This document shows positions 33,149 to 42,078 of a stretch of DNA of 64,000 bases, piece by piece. The translations under genes were made by a program, and so were the position numbers. The stretch covers positions 2,914,001 to 2,978,000 of the forward strand of contig NZ_JAUSYG010000001.1 in the NCBI RefSeq assembly GCF_030816725.1, written 5' to 3'. Source of the stretch: Pseudarthrobacter defluvii (lineage in GTDB: Bacteria; Actinomycetota; Actinomycetes; Actinomycetales; Micrococcaceae). Positions within the stretch are counted from its first letter, which is position 1. Each line of letters begins with the position of its first letter. Under the pieces are notes generated by a model. The model saw only the letters and a program-made list of their open reading frames with translations, did not search any database and had not been told where the DNA came from.

Positions 33149-34978
33149 TCAGTCGCCGAGGAGTTCTGAGGCTTCCAGCCATTCGAGTTCGAGGGTGTCC
33201 TTTTCCTCGGCCAGTTCCTTGAGTTGGCTGTTCTGTTGGGCGAGGGCGTCGAAATCGGACTTCTCTGTGCTCTTGACCATGTCGTCGTGGAGTTTCTTCT
33301 CCTGCTGGTCAAGCTTCTTGATCTGCCGCTCGATCCTGTTAAGGGCTTTGCGGGCCTCGCGCTTTTCGGCCTCGGAGGGGCCGGTCCCCGCACCGGCGGC
33401 CTGTGCCTGGCCGGCGCTGGTCACGGGGTTGCCACCGCCCGTGACCGTGGATCCGGCCAGGGCAGCTTCGCGCAGTTCAAGGTACTGGTCCACGCCGCCG
33501 GGGAGGCCGCGGAGTTTGCCGTCGCCGAGCAGGGCCATCTGGTGGTCGGTGACGCGTTCCAGCAGGTACCGGTCGTGGCTGACCACCACGAGGGTTCCGG
33601 GCCAGCCGTCCAGGACGTCTTCGACGGCGGCGAGGGTGTCGGTGTCGAGGTCGTTGGTGGGCTCGTCAAGCATCAGCACGTTGGGTTCACCCACCAGCAG
33701 CCGCAGCAGCTGCAGGCGGCGCCGCTCACCGCCGGACAGGTCCTTCACCGGTGTCCACTGCTTTTGGTTGGTGAACCCGAGCTGCTCCACCAGCTGGCCG
33801 GCCGTGAATTCCTTGCCGCCCACGTTGAAGGAACGCTTTTCACGCTCGATGACCTCGATGACGCGCAGGTCCGCGACGTCGTCGAGCTCCTTGACTTCCT
33901 GGGTGAGGACCGCGGTGACCACGGTCTTTCCCCGCTTCAGCTTTCCGGCGTCAGGGTTGATTTCGCCGTTGAGGAGCTTCAGGAGGGTGGTCTTTCCGGC
34001 GCCGTTGACGCCCACCAGGCCCAGCCGCTCCCCCGGCGCCAGACGGAGGGTGATGTTGTCGAACAGCTTCCGGCCGTCGTCGCTGCCCTGGAAGTTCAGC
34101 GAGACGTTCTCAAGGTCCAGGACATCCTTGCCCTGGCGGGCGGTGGCCATCTTGCTCAGTGCCATGGAGTCGCGCGGGGCGGGCACGTCAGCGATCAGTG
34201 CGTTGGCTGCCTCGATCCGGAACTTCGGCTTGGCGGTCCGGGCCGGGGCACCGCGGCGCAGCCACGCCAGCTCCTTCTTGACCAGCTGCTGGCGCTTGCC
34301 TTCCACCACCGACGCCGTCCGGTCCCGCTCAGCGCGGGCCAGCACGTAGGCGGCGTAACCGCCCTCAAAGGGGTCCACGATCCCGTCGTGCACTTCCCAG
34401 GTCTTGTTGCAAACCTCATCGAGGAACCAGCGGTCGTGGGTAACCACCAGGAAGGCGCCCTGGTTGGCCCGCCAGCGGGTCTTCAGGTGCCGGGATAGCC
34501 ACGCCACCCCTTCTACGTCGAGGTGGTTGGTGGGCTCATCGAGCATGATGACGTCGTGGTCTTCGATGAGCAGTTTGGCGAGGGCCACCCGCCGCTTCTG
34601 GCCGCCGGAGAGGGCGTGCACGTTGGCATGCCAGTCGACGTCGGACACCAGTCCACCCATGATCTCGCGGATCTGTGGGTTCCTCGCCCATTCGTAGTCC
34701 GCCTGGTCCCCGACGATTGCCGCCCCAACGGTCAGGTCGCCGTCGAGCACGTCGCTCTGGTCCAGGTAGCCCACGTTGACGTCGCCGCGTTTGGTGACGC
34801 GGCCGGAGTCCGGGGTGGACCGCAGGGCCAGGAGCCGCATCAGCGTGGACTTGCCGTCGCCGTTGCGGCCCACCATGCCGATCCGGTCACCTTCCTCCAG
34901 TCCCAGGGTGATGCCGTCCAGGACGGTGCGGGTTGCGTAGGAAACCGTGAGGTTCTCGCCGCCAAGAAGGTGTGCCAA
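33149..34978 (-). CDS. ABC-F family ATPase (Uup-like)
   Basis: 609 residues with two ABC ATPase domains and no membrane segment, so an ABC-F translation factor or resistance-type protein acting on the ribosome, not a transporter. First domain: Walker A GRNGDGKST at 37-45, signature LSGGQKRR, Walker B IMLDEPTNHLD. Second: GVNGAGKTT, LSGGERRR, LMLDEPTNDLD. The C-terminal 75 residues form a charged coiled coil (EAEKREARKALNRIERQIKK), typical of Uup. The TTG start at 34978 is the only start that keeps the conserved MAHLLGGENL; no Shine-Dalgarno sequence is seen, and it follows ispE by 33 bases. Confidence 0.9.
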   Translation of the reverse strand: MAHLLGGENLTVSYATRTVLDGITLGLEEGDRIGMVGRNGDGKSTLMRLLALRSTPDSGRVTKRGDVNVGYLDQSDVLDGDLTVGAAIVGDQADYEWARNPQIREIMGGLVSDVDWHANVHALSGGQKRRVALAKLLIEDHDVIMLDEPTNHLDVEGVAWLSRHLKTRWRANQGAFLVVTHDRWFLDEVCNKTWEVHDGIVDPFEGGYAAYVLARAERDRTASVVEGKRQQLVKKELAWLRRGAPARTAKPKFRIEAANALIADVPAPRDSMALSKMATARQGKDVLDLENVSLNFQGSDDGRKLFDNITLRLAPGERLGLVGVNGAGKTTLLKLLNGEINPDAGKLKRGKTVVTAVLTQEVKELDDVADLRVIEVIEREKRSFNVGGKEFTAGQLVEQLGFTNQKQWTPVKDLSGGERRRLQLLRLLVGEPNVLMLDEPTNDLDTDTLAAVEDVLDGWPGTLVVVSHDRYLLERVTDHQMALLGDGKLRGLPGGVDQYLELREAALAGSTVTGGGNPVTSAGQAQAAGAGTGPSEAEKREARKALNRIERQIKKLDQQEKKLHDDMVKSTEKSDFDALAQQNSQLKELAEEKDTLELEWLEASELLGD

Positions 34979-35011
34979 AGGGAACTGCTTTCTGCTGCCG
35001 GATTGGAAGTC

Positions 35012-35989
35012 TTAAAGGAGGGTGTCGGAGATGATGCGCGCGCCCGGGACCGGGCCGTGGACGGGAAGGGCTGCCAGGCCGTAGTGCCGCAGGTCCTCCG
35101 CCAGTGCCTCGGCAGCGACGGAGTCCTCTGCGAGGAGCGCCACGGTGGGGCCGGACCCGGAGACCATGCCCGCGATAGCGCCGTGGGACTCGCCGATTCC
35201 CAGCGTATCGCGCAGCGCGGGCGACAGTTCAATGGACGCCCTTTGCAGGTCGTTGACCAGCACCCGGCTCAGGGATTCGGCGTCGCCGCCCCGAAGCGCG
35301 GCCAGGATCTGCGGATCCACCCCGGTGGGCTCACCGGCTTCGATCCCCTCGGCCTCGCGCAACCGGTCCAGGGTCCGGTACACCTCCGGGGTGGACAGGC
35401 CGTAGTCGGCCACCACCAGCACCCAGTGGGTTTGCGCCTTGGCAAGGGCCGGGGACAGTTCGTCGCCCAGGCCAAGGCCGACGGCGGTTCCGCCCAGGAG
35501 CGAGAAGGGGACGTCGGCCCCGAGTTCGGCTGCAAGGTGGGCAAGTTCCTCGCGGGACAACCCGCTGTTCCAGAGCGCGTCGCAGGCCAGGAGCGTAGCG
35601 GCGGCGTCGGCTGATCCGCCGCCCATCCCACCGGCCACGGGCACCCGTTTGGTGATTTCCAGGTGCACGCCGGTGGCGTGTTCGGAGACGTCGGCCATGA
35701 TGGCGGCCGCCTTGTAGGCCAGGTTACGGCTGTCCAGGGGGATGTCGACGGCGTCGAGGTCCAGGGTGCTTTCGGGGCTGAGGCTGATGGTGATCCCGGG
35801 GGCGGCGGTGCTGGTGGCCGCCACTTCCTCGTAGAGGGACACGGCAAGGTAGACGCTGGCCACGGAGTGGTAGCCGTCCGGCCGGAGCGGACCCACCGCC
35901 AGGGATACGTTGACCTTGCCCGGTGCCTTCACCCGGACGGTCCTGGCGGCCAACCGCCTTCTGCCTGCCTTCTCGAGTCCCGCACTCAC
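35012..35989 (-). CDS. ispE: 4-diphosphocytidyl-2-C-methyl-D-erythritol kinase
   Basis: 325 residues, GHMP kinase fold. It phosphorylates CDP-ME in the MEP isoprenoid pathway. Motifs: [24 protein letters not shown] near residue 18, the ATP loop [18 protein letters not shown] and the C-terminal [12 protein letters not shown]. The GTG start overlaps the rsmA stop (GTGA), so translation is coupled. The order rsmA-ispE-abcF is common in actinobacteria. Confidence 0.93.
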   Translation of the reverse strand: MSAGLEKAGRRRLAARTVRVKAPGKVNVSLAVGPLRPDGYHSVASVYLAVSLYEEVAATSTAAPGITISLSPESTLDLDAVDIPLDSRNLAYKAAAIMADVSEHATGVHLEITKRVPVAGGMGGGSADAAATLLACDALWNSGLSREELAHLAAELGADVPFSLLGGTAVGLGLGDELSPALAKAQTHWVLVVADYGLSTPEVYRTLDRLREAEGIEAGEPTGVDPQILAALRGGDAESLSRVLVNDLQRASIELSPALRDTLGIGESHGAIAGMVSGSGPTVALLAEDSVAAEALAEDLRHYGLAALPVHGPVPGARIISDTLL

Positions 35990-36858
35990 GGGCGGTTTTC
36001 CCTGGCTTCGGCAATCCTGGCGAACGCCGCGATGTCGATGACCTCGCCGCGTGCAGTCGGGTCCACGCCGGCGGCGAGCAGGCAGCGCTCGGCTTCCGGC
36101 GCTCCCCCCGCCCACCCGGCGAGGGCAGCCCGGAGGGTCTTGCGGCGCTGCGCGAACGCGGCGTCCACCACGGCGAACACCTGTTCACGCGTGGCAGTGG
36201 TGGCCGGGGGTTCGCGGCGGGTGAAGGCCACCAACCCGGAATGGATTTTCGGCGCCGGCCAGAAAACGTTCATGCCGATCACGCCGGCTTTGCGCATCTG
36301 GCTGTACCAGGCGGCTTTGACGGAGGGTACCCCGTAGGTCTTGGAGCCTGGGCCGGCTGCCAGGCGGTCGGCCACCTCATCCTGCACCATCACCAGGCCA
36401 TGCCGCAGGCTGGGGAAGTGCTGCAGGAGGTGCAGCACCACGGGAACCGCCACGTTGTAGGGCAGATTGGCTACGAGCGCGGTGGGTTCCGCCGGAAGTT
36501 CGGTGACCTTCATGGCATCGGCGCGCACCAGGTGGAAAGCATTGGCGGCGGCCGGCCGCCATTCCTTCACGGTTTCCGGAAGCTTGGCGGCAAGCACGGG
36601 ATCGATTTCGACGGCGACAACGGCTGCTGCCGCGTCCAGCAGTCCCAGCGTGAGGGATCCCAGCCCCGGACCCACCTCGAGTACGGTTTCATCCGGCCCC
36701 ACGCCCGCTGCGGCTACGATCCGGCGGATGGTGTTGCCGTCAATCACAAAGTTCTGGCCCAGCGTCTTGGTGGGCCTGACCCCGATTTCCTCTGCCATCC
36801 GGCGTATGTCGGAAGCGCCGAACAATGGTGCGGGCACGGCGGGAATCGGTTCAGTCAC
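35986..36858 (-). CDS. rsmA: 16S rRNA dimethyladenosine transferase (RsmA/KsgA)
   Basis: 290 residues. It dimethylates A1518 and A1519 of 16S rRNA using S-adenosylmethionine. Motifs: [12 protein letters not shown], the methyltransferase loop [21 protein letters not shown], the catalytic NLPYN and [12 protein letters not shown]. The start is a GTG at 36858 with TAGGAT six bases upstream and no Shine-Dalgarno sequence, so the gene probably has its own leaderless promoter inside the tatD-rpfB-rsmA-ispE cluster. Confidence 0.95.
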   Translation of the reverse strand: MTEPIPAVPAPLFGASDIRRMAEEIGVRPTKTLGQNFVIDGNTIRRIVAAAGVGPDETVLEVGPGLGSLTLGLLDAAAAVVAVEIDPVLAAKLPETVKEWRPAAANAFHLVRADAMKVTELPAEPTALVANLPYNVAVPVVLHLLQHFPSLRHGLVMVQDEVADRLAAGPGSKTYGVPSVKAAWYSQMRKAGVIGMNVFWPAPKIHSGLVAFTRREPPATTATREQVFAVVDAAFAQRRKTLRAALAGWAGGAPEAERCLLAAGVDPTARGEVIDIAAFARIAEARENRP

Positions 36859-36864
36859 CTAGGT

Positions 36865-36870
36865 ATCCTA
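36865..36870 (-). promoter_or_regulatory. Predicted leaderless -10 box of rsmA
   Basis: TAGGAT on the minus strand exactly six bases before the GTG at 36858. Confidence 0.5.
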
Positions 36871-36967
36871 TCCCGCGCCGCCCTTGGGCTTTGCCTGGTT
36901 AACGGCAGTGGCCGGGCCCGGTGTACCCGGGCCCGGCCAGACTTTGCATGGCCTGTTGATCAGGCGA

Positions 36968-38149
36968 TCAGCGGCTGGCCGCCCAGCCGCAGCCCCACGG
37001 CGACAGTCCGCGCTGCGCGTAGACGCGGTTGGCAATGTCGATCTGCTGCGCTTTGGTGGCGAGGCTGGCGTTCGGCGCGTAGGCGCCGCCGCCGGCGCCG
37101 ATCCAGGTCTGGATATCGAACTGCAGGCCGCCGTAGTAGCCGTTGCCGCTGTTGATGCTCCAGTTTCCGGTGGACTCGCACTGGGCAATCTTGTCCCACA
37201 TGGCTTCATTCATCATGGCCGGTGCTGCCGCGCCGCTATTGGCGCCTGCAGCGGCAGGAGCGGCAGGAGCCGGGGCGGCCTGCGGTGCAGGCTTGGCCTT
37301 GGTGCCAACGGTGATCTTCTCGGTAACCGGCTGGACAGCCACGTTCTCGGACACGAGTGTGCGGGAGGCTTCCCGTCCGTCCACCAGCACCAGCTTGAAG
37401 GTGCGCTCAAGCTTTCCGGCCGCGCCTGCCTGCGTGACTTCCTTCTCGCCCTTGAGCATGTCGGCGCTTTCTGCCGTCACCGTCTCGAAGGGCACCTCTT
37501 CGCTGGTAACCGTGGTCTGGCTGGTGTCCACCCGGGAGACCTTGATGACCATGTTGTTCACCACGTTGGCGTTGGCCGGCTGGGAGGTACGGTCATTGGC
37601 TCCCAGGGTCACCCCGGACTCGTCCAGGACCTTGCCGACGGTGGTCGCCGTAGTGGTGGCGGTGTCCACCTTGCCGTCGGCAACTATGCTGACGGTCTTG
37701 GGGGTGGAGATGGAGACAAAGGACCCAGCCAGCGAGAGGGTGGCATCCTTGGGCGCCGAGACGGACGAGGCACTGGCCACGCCAAGCTCAGTCACCAGGT
37801 CTTCAACATCCTGCGCGGTGGTGTTCACGGTCTTCTCGGCACCGTCCAGGCTAACCTTGACCTCTTTGGCCTGGTTGATGTTGATGACGGTGCCGTTCTG
37901 CACCGTTGCATCGAGTGAAGGTGACACGCGGTCACCGGGCTTCAGGTCCAGGTTGGCGCTCTTGACCACCTGCGCCACTGTTCCGCCAAAGGACTGCACG
38001 GACGACGCATTGCCGTCCACGTTGAGCGTGATTGTTTTGTTATTGCCCACGAAGGCTACGAGGCCTGCGACCAGGCCGCAGAGCACCAACAGTTGGGCGC
38101 CAACCTTGATAAAGCTGAACTTGCCGTCCGATGTGAAGAACTTGATCAC
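36968..38149 (-). CDS. rpfB: RpfB-type resuscitation-promoting factor
   Basis: 393 residues from the GTG at 38149. A membrane anchor/signal (about residues 12-32, VGAQLLVLCGLVAGLVAFVG) is followed by three DUF348 ubiquitin-like repeats, a G5 domain (about 215-290, EEVPFETVTAESADMLKG), an Ala/Pro linker and a C-terminal transglycosylase-like Rpf domain (WDKIAQCESTGNWSINSGNG, catalytic Glu325). It acts on peptidoglycan outside the cell to promote growth resumption. The frame is open upstream to an ATG at 38284; I consider that part leader because it breaks the anchor-first layout, but no Shine-Dalgarno sequence marks any start. It sits between tatD and rsmA, as in many actinobacteria. Confidence 0.92.
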   Translation of the reverse strand: MIKFFTSDGKFSFIKVGAQLLVLCGLVAGLVAFVGNNKTITLNVDGNASSVQSFGGTVAQVVKSANLDLKPGDRVSPSLDATVQNGTVININQAKEVKVSLDGAEKTVNTTAQDVEDLVTELGVASASSVSAPKDATLSLAGSFVSISTPKTVSIVADGKVDTATTTATTVGKVLDESGVTLGANDRTSQPANANVVNNMVIKVSRVDTSQTTVTSEEVPFETVTAESADMLKGEKEVTQAGAAGKLERTFKLVLVDGREASRTLVSENVAVQPVTEKITVGTKAKPAPQAAPAPAAPAAAGANSGAAAPAMMNEAMWDKIAQCESTGNWSINSGNGYYGGLQFDIQTWIGAGGGAYAPNASLATKAQQIDIANRVYAQRGLSPWGCGWAASR

Positions 38150-38430
38150 GATTGCCCGTAACTCTAGGTCCATCCGGGCACGGGGAAACGCGCAGAAAAA
38201 TGCCCGGAACAAGCCTGCAAAGGACAGTCCGGGCACCGGTGCGCCGCCACACTCCGGGCAGCGGCATGGCTGGCTTTTGGACATACCCGTCCGGCTGCGA
38301 AAGGAGTGAAATTACCCGCTGGCCTTCCCCGACCCCGGCTAATAGTTTCTTACTGTAACCGGAGCGTTATAAACGGGCCAACATTTTTACATACCAGGTA
38401 TTCATGAAGCGGGTACCACTGCGAGGGATG
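38150..38430 (-). other. Long leader region of rpfB
   Basis: 281 bases between the tatD stop and the rpfB start, rich in short GC stems on the minus strand, with an A/T-rich segment around 38341-38400 that could hold the promoter. rpf genes in some actinobacteria are controlled by a cyclic-di-AMP (ydaO) riboswitch. I cannot fold a match to it by eye. Confidence 0.3.
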
Positions 38431-39336
38431 TCACGCCCAGGATCCGTATGCCCGCAGGGTATTTTCGCTGATTGCGGTGCAGAGTCCGGCAAGATCGGAG
38501 CCTGTCAATTCTGCCATGGCGCGCACCGTGTAGGGGACCATGTAGCTGGCGTTCGGACGCCCCCGGTGCGGGTGCGGGGTCAGGAACGGGGCATCCGTTT
38601 CCACCATGATGAGCTGCCGGTCGGCCACGGCGAGCGCAGCCCGGAGATTGGCTGCATTCTTGAACGTCAGCGTGCCCGCAAAAGACATCCACCAGCCCTG
38701 GTTGTTACAGGTCCTGGCCAGCTCCTCATCACCTGAAAAGCAATGGAACACCACCCGTTCCGGCGCTCCCTCCTCCTGCAGCACCCGCACCACGTCACTG
38801 TGCGCGTCACGGTCGTGGATCTGGAGGGTGAGGCCCAAGCGCTTGGCGATGTCGATGTGCCGGCGGAACGAGTATTCCTGGTCCCGAAGTCCTTCCCCTT
38901 CCGTGCGGTAGAAGTCCAGGCCGGTTTCTCCGATGGCACGGATCCGGGGATGCGCAGCCAGGCGCTCGATCTCGGCCAAGGCGTCCTCAAGCCCCCCGTC
39001 GGCGGCATACCGCGGAGCATCGTTAGGGTGCAGTGCCACAGCTCCAAGGAGCCGTTGGTCCTGTTCCACCGCCTCCACCGTGAACCGTGAGGACTCCAGG
39101 TCGCAGCCCACCTGCACCGCCCCCTGCACGCCCACTGCCGCAGCCGCATCCAGTGCAGCCTTGATTCCCACGGGACTGTTTCCTTCCGGGAAGTCCAGGT
39201 GGGTGTGGTTGTCCATGACCGGCACGGGCAGGGGCTCCGGCGCCGGCGGGAAATCCCTGCGGCGCCCGGCATCAGGGTCCAGGGTTTGGTCCGCGGCCGG
39301 CAGCCGGTAAGCGGCGGGAATCGACGAAGTGCACAT
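38431..39336 (-). CDS. tatD: TatD-family metal-dependent hydrolase
   Basis: 301 residues, TIM-barrel DNase family. Metal ligands are visible in order: DNHTHLDFP (His-x-His), the Glu of GETGLDFYR, His in QIHDRDAH, His in VFHCFSG and Asp in VETDAPFLTP. The first 40 residues (PAADQTLDPDAG...) are an extra Pro-rich leader compared with the E. coli enzyme. The ATG at 39336 has TAGGCT six bases upstream and no Shine-Dalgarno sequence. First gene of the minus-strand run that leads to abcF. Confidence 0.92.
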   Translation of the reverse strand: MCTSSIPAAYRLPAADQTLDPDAGRRRDFPPAPEPLPVPVMDNHTHLDFPEGNSPVGIKAALDAAAAVGVQGAVQVGCDLESSRFTVEAVEQDQRLLGAVALHPNDAPRYAADGGLEDALAEIERLAAHPRIRAIGETGLDFYRTEGEGLRDQEYSFRRHIDIAKRLGLTLQIHDRDAHSDVVRVLQEEGAPERVVFHCFSGDEELARTCNNQGWWMSFAGTLTFKNAANLRAALAVADRQLIMVETDAPFLTPHPHRGRPNASYMVPYTVRAMAELTGSDLAGLCTAISENTLRAYGSWA

Positions 39337-39342
39337 CCAATC

Positions 39343-39348
39343 AGCCTA
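39343..39348 (-). promoter_or_regulatory. Predicted leaderless -10 box of tatD
   Basis: TAGGCT on the minus strand exactly six bases before the ATG at 39336. The TAG is in frame with the ATG, so the protein cannot extend upstream. Confidence 0.5.
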
Positions 39349-39498
39349 GTGGCCGCGGGTACCCCCATATTTGCCGGAACTCTCTGTCAGCCACGGCAGT
39401 TGTGTTAGTAGTCTGGAACGAACACACGCGCACGCCCACCGAGGGGCGAAGGCAGGCTTGCTGTCCCGTCCAGGTGAACCCGGGCTGAAAGGTTGCCG

Positions 39499-40602
39499 AT
39501 GGAACCCCTCCGACGCACTGCCAACAATGGAAGCGCACCGAACCTGAACCTTGCCGGCGTCGCCGATTCCGTCAGCCACCTTAACGGGCACCGGCCGGCA
39601 GCCATGGACCCGGCCTCCTTCCATGCCGCGGCCCAACGTATCCTCAGCACCGTCAACACGGTCATCGACGGCAAGTCCGATGCCGCCAAGCTGGCGCTCA
39701 CCGTCCTCCTTGCCCAGGGCCACCTGCTGGTGGAGGACGTGCCCGGCGTCGGGAAAACGCTGCTGGCAAAAACCCTTGCCCGGTCCATCGACTGCACCGT
39801 CAACCGGATCCAGTTCACGCCCGACCTGCTGCCCTCCGACGTCACCGGGGTGTCCATCTACAACCAAGCCTCGAGGCTCTTTGAATTCCGGCCCGGCGCG
39901 GTGTTCGCAAACATCGTCATCGGTGATGAAATCAACCGGGCCTCCGCCAAGACACAGTCCGCCCTCCTGGAATGCATGGAAGAGCACCAGGTTACGGTTG
40001 ACGGCAACACTTACAAGCTCGACGAGCCGTTCATGGTGGTCGCAACCCAGAACCCTATCGAGATGGAGGGGACGTACCCCCTGCCGGAAGCCCAGCGCGA
40101 CCGGTTCATGGCCCGGATTTCGATGGGCTACCCGGACAGGGAGGCGGAGATCGAGATGCTTGAAACCCATCAGGCGGTCTCACCCCTGGCCAGCGTCTCC
40201 CCCGTGGTCACCGCCGCGGACGTGGCAGCCATGACAGCCACCGTCCAGCAGGTCTATGTGTCCGAATCCGTGAAGGAATACACGGTGTCCCTGGGCCGGG
40301 CAACCCGGGAAAGCCCGCTGTTGCGGCTCGGCGCCAGTCCCCGTTCGCTGCTGCAGCTGCTGCGCGCCGCGAAGGCCACCGCTGCCCTGGACGGACGCGA
40401 CTTCGTGCTGCCGGACGATGTGCGGGATGTGGCCGAAGCGGTCCTGGCACACCGCATCATCCTGGACCGGAAAGCCGCCGGGGCGGGCGAGACGCCGCAC
40501 AGTGTCCTGCGTGGCCTCCTGTCCCGGCTGCCCGTGCCGCAGGCCCAGCCGGGACAACCGGGCCGTGCGGCCGCTGCCGCCGGCAGCAGCAGGAACCGCT
40601 AG
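39499..40602 (+). CDS. MoxR-type AAA+ ATPase
   Basis: 367 residues. Walker A DVPGVGKTLLAKTLA near residue 82, Walker B IVIGDEINRASAKTQ, sensor segment VVATQNPIEMEGTYPLPEAQ and the C-terminal lid domain to about 345. MoxR ATPases act as chaperones for von Willebrand A or DUF58 partners, and the DUF58 gene follows ten bases later. The ATG at 39499 has GAAAGG six bases upstream; the TTG two codons earlier is less likely. First gene of a three-gene operon with DUF58 and transglutaminase-like proteins. Confidence 0.92.
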   Translation: MEPLRRTANNGSAPNLNLAGVADSVSHLNGHRPAAMDPASFHAAAQRILSTVNTVIDGKSDAAKLALTVLLAQGHLLVEDVPGVGKTLLAKTLARSIDCTVNRIQFTPDLLPSDVTGVSIYNQASRLFEFRPGAVFANIVIGDEINRASAKTQSALLECMEEHQVTVDGNTYKLDEPFMVVATQNPIEMEGTYPLPEAQRDRFMARISMGYPDREAEIEMLETHQAVSPLASVSPVVTAADVAAMTATVQQVYVSESVKEYTVSLGRATRESPLLRLGASPRSLLQLLRAAKATAALDGRDFVLPDDVRDVAEAVLAHRIILDRKAAGAGETPHSVLRGLLSRLPVPQAQPGQPGRAAAAAGSSRNR

Positions 40603-40611
40603 GCGGGCATC

Positions 40612-42078
40612 ATGGCCCTGCTGGACAAGCTTCCGCGGCACCTGTTCACCAGGCGCGGCTGGGGCATGCTCGCCGCCGGGGCCTTCACGTTGGCCGCGGC
40701 GCAGGTCATGGGGCGCCGGGACCTTCTGACGCTGGCCCTGCTCCTGCTCGTGCTCCCGCTCGCGAGCCTTGCGGGCGTCCGGCTGGTCAAACCCCGGTTC
40801 CAGGTCTACCGCGAATTCAACCCGTCCCCGGTGGAGACCTCCGCGCCGGCCGGCGTCCACCTTGCTGTGGCCCGGACCGGCCCCGGCACCGGGCGGGTGG
40901 CCATGGAGGAGCGGCTGCCGGCGCAGTTCGGCCAGGCACCGGCCTTTCGGTTCCCCTCCCGTTTTGCCACCGGCGGCACAAGCCGTTACGAATACCACCT
41001 CACTTCAAGGCACCGCGGCCAGTACAGGATCGGTCCGGTCACCGCTGAGTTCACCGACCCCTTCGGGCTCGCACTGCACCGCCAGGCCATTGACGACGGC
41101 GACGTCCTCACCGTGACGCCTGCCGCCGTCGTCCTTCCCGCCACCCGGCTCGCTGGAGCACGCGGTAACGACGGCGTCACCGCCACCCGCGTCAGGGCAA
41201 ACCCCAGCGACGACGACGTCATGACCCGCGAGTACCGCCACGGCGACCCGATGCGGAGGGTCCACTGGGCAGCCACCGCCAGGCACGGCGAGCTGATGGT
41301 CCGGCAGGAGGAATCCGTCACCACTCCGGAGGCCACCCTCATCCTTGACCACCGCTCCACCGCCTTCGCCGGAGGGCCCGGAACGGCAATGCCTGGCCTC
41401 CCCGGCCAGGACGGACACCCCCTGGCCACCAGCGCAGCCTTCGAATGGTCCGTCGTTGCCGCCATGTCCATCGGTGCCCACCTTGCCGAGCGGAACTACA
41501 GCCTGCGGGCGCTGGACGCCGGCGGCGCTCCCGCGTTCCTCCACTCGCCGTCCTCACCCGAACCGGCAGTGGAAGAATTCAGCGGGACCTCCGGGCTGCA
41601 ATCCATCGCCGAAAGCCTGGCTGCAATCCATCTGTCCGGCACCGTCCACCCCCGGCGGGACGGCAACCTCCGGGACATCGCGGGCAGGAACGTCGGCACC
41701 GGGGTTGAACCGGTCACCCGGGCTACGGCAGGCAACGACCAGGAGCCGCAGGCTTTTGATGACCACCTGATGGACAAGCTCTCCGCCCACCGGATGCGGG
41801 GGCCGCTGATCGCACTGCTGGGACGCATTACCGTCCAGGAGGCCACCGCACTGGCGCCTGCTGCCGCATACGCCACGAATGCGGTCGCCCTGGTGGCGGT
41901 GGAACGGCCGTCGGAGTTCCAGGATGTCCTCGAAGTGCTGCGGCAGGGTGGCTGGCGGGCGGTGGCCGTGGCACCAAAGGCCCAACTCGCTGCCGTATGG
42001 GGCCAGTTCGACCAGGATCCCGGCCTGCCGGAGTCTCCGGCATCAGAGGTACGGCGCGGAGCGGGGGTGGCCACGTGA
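40612..42078 (+). CDS. DUF58 domain protein
   Basis: 488 residues. Two hydrophobic segments near the N-terminus (about 20-60) anchor it, followed by the DUF58 hallmark REYRHGDPMRRVHWAATARH near residue 205 with the conserved R-x-Y-x2-G-D and WxxxA. DUF58 proteins pair with MoxR ATPases and transglutaminase-like membrane proteins; the joint function is not settled, with cell-envelope assembly suggested. Overlaps the next gene by four bases (GTGA). Confidence 0.88.
   Translation: MALLDKLPRHLFTRRGWGMLAAGAFTLAAAQVMGRRDLLTLALLLLVLPLASLAGVRLVKPRFQVYREFNPSPVETSAPAGVHLAVARTGPGTGRVAMEERLPAQFGQAPAFRFPSRFATGGTSRYEYHLTSRHRGQYRIGPVTAEFTDPFGLALHRQAIDDGDVLTVTPAAVVLPATRLAGARGNDGVTATRVRANPSDDDVMTREYRHGDPMRRVHWAATARHGELMVRQEESVTTPEATLILDHRSTAFAGGPGTAMPGLPGQDGHPLATSAAFEWSVVAAMSIGAHLAERNYSLRALDAGGAPAFLHSPSSPEPAVEEFSGTSGLQSIAESLAAIHLSGTVHPRRDGNLRDIAGRNVGTGVEPVTRATAGNDQEPQAFDDHLMDKLSAHRMRGPLIALLGRITVQEATALAPAAAYATNAVALVAVERPSEFQDVLEVLRQGGWRAVAVAPKAQLAAVWGQFDQDPGLPESPASEVRRGAGVAT

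Noticed and set aside
38150..38284. N-terminal extension of RpfB with CRCPECGG
   Set aside because: The cysteine cluster suggested a zinc site, but the protein's membrane anchor is expected at the N-terminus and the stretch lies in the leader; kept only as an alternative start.
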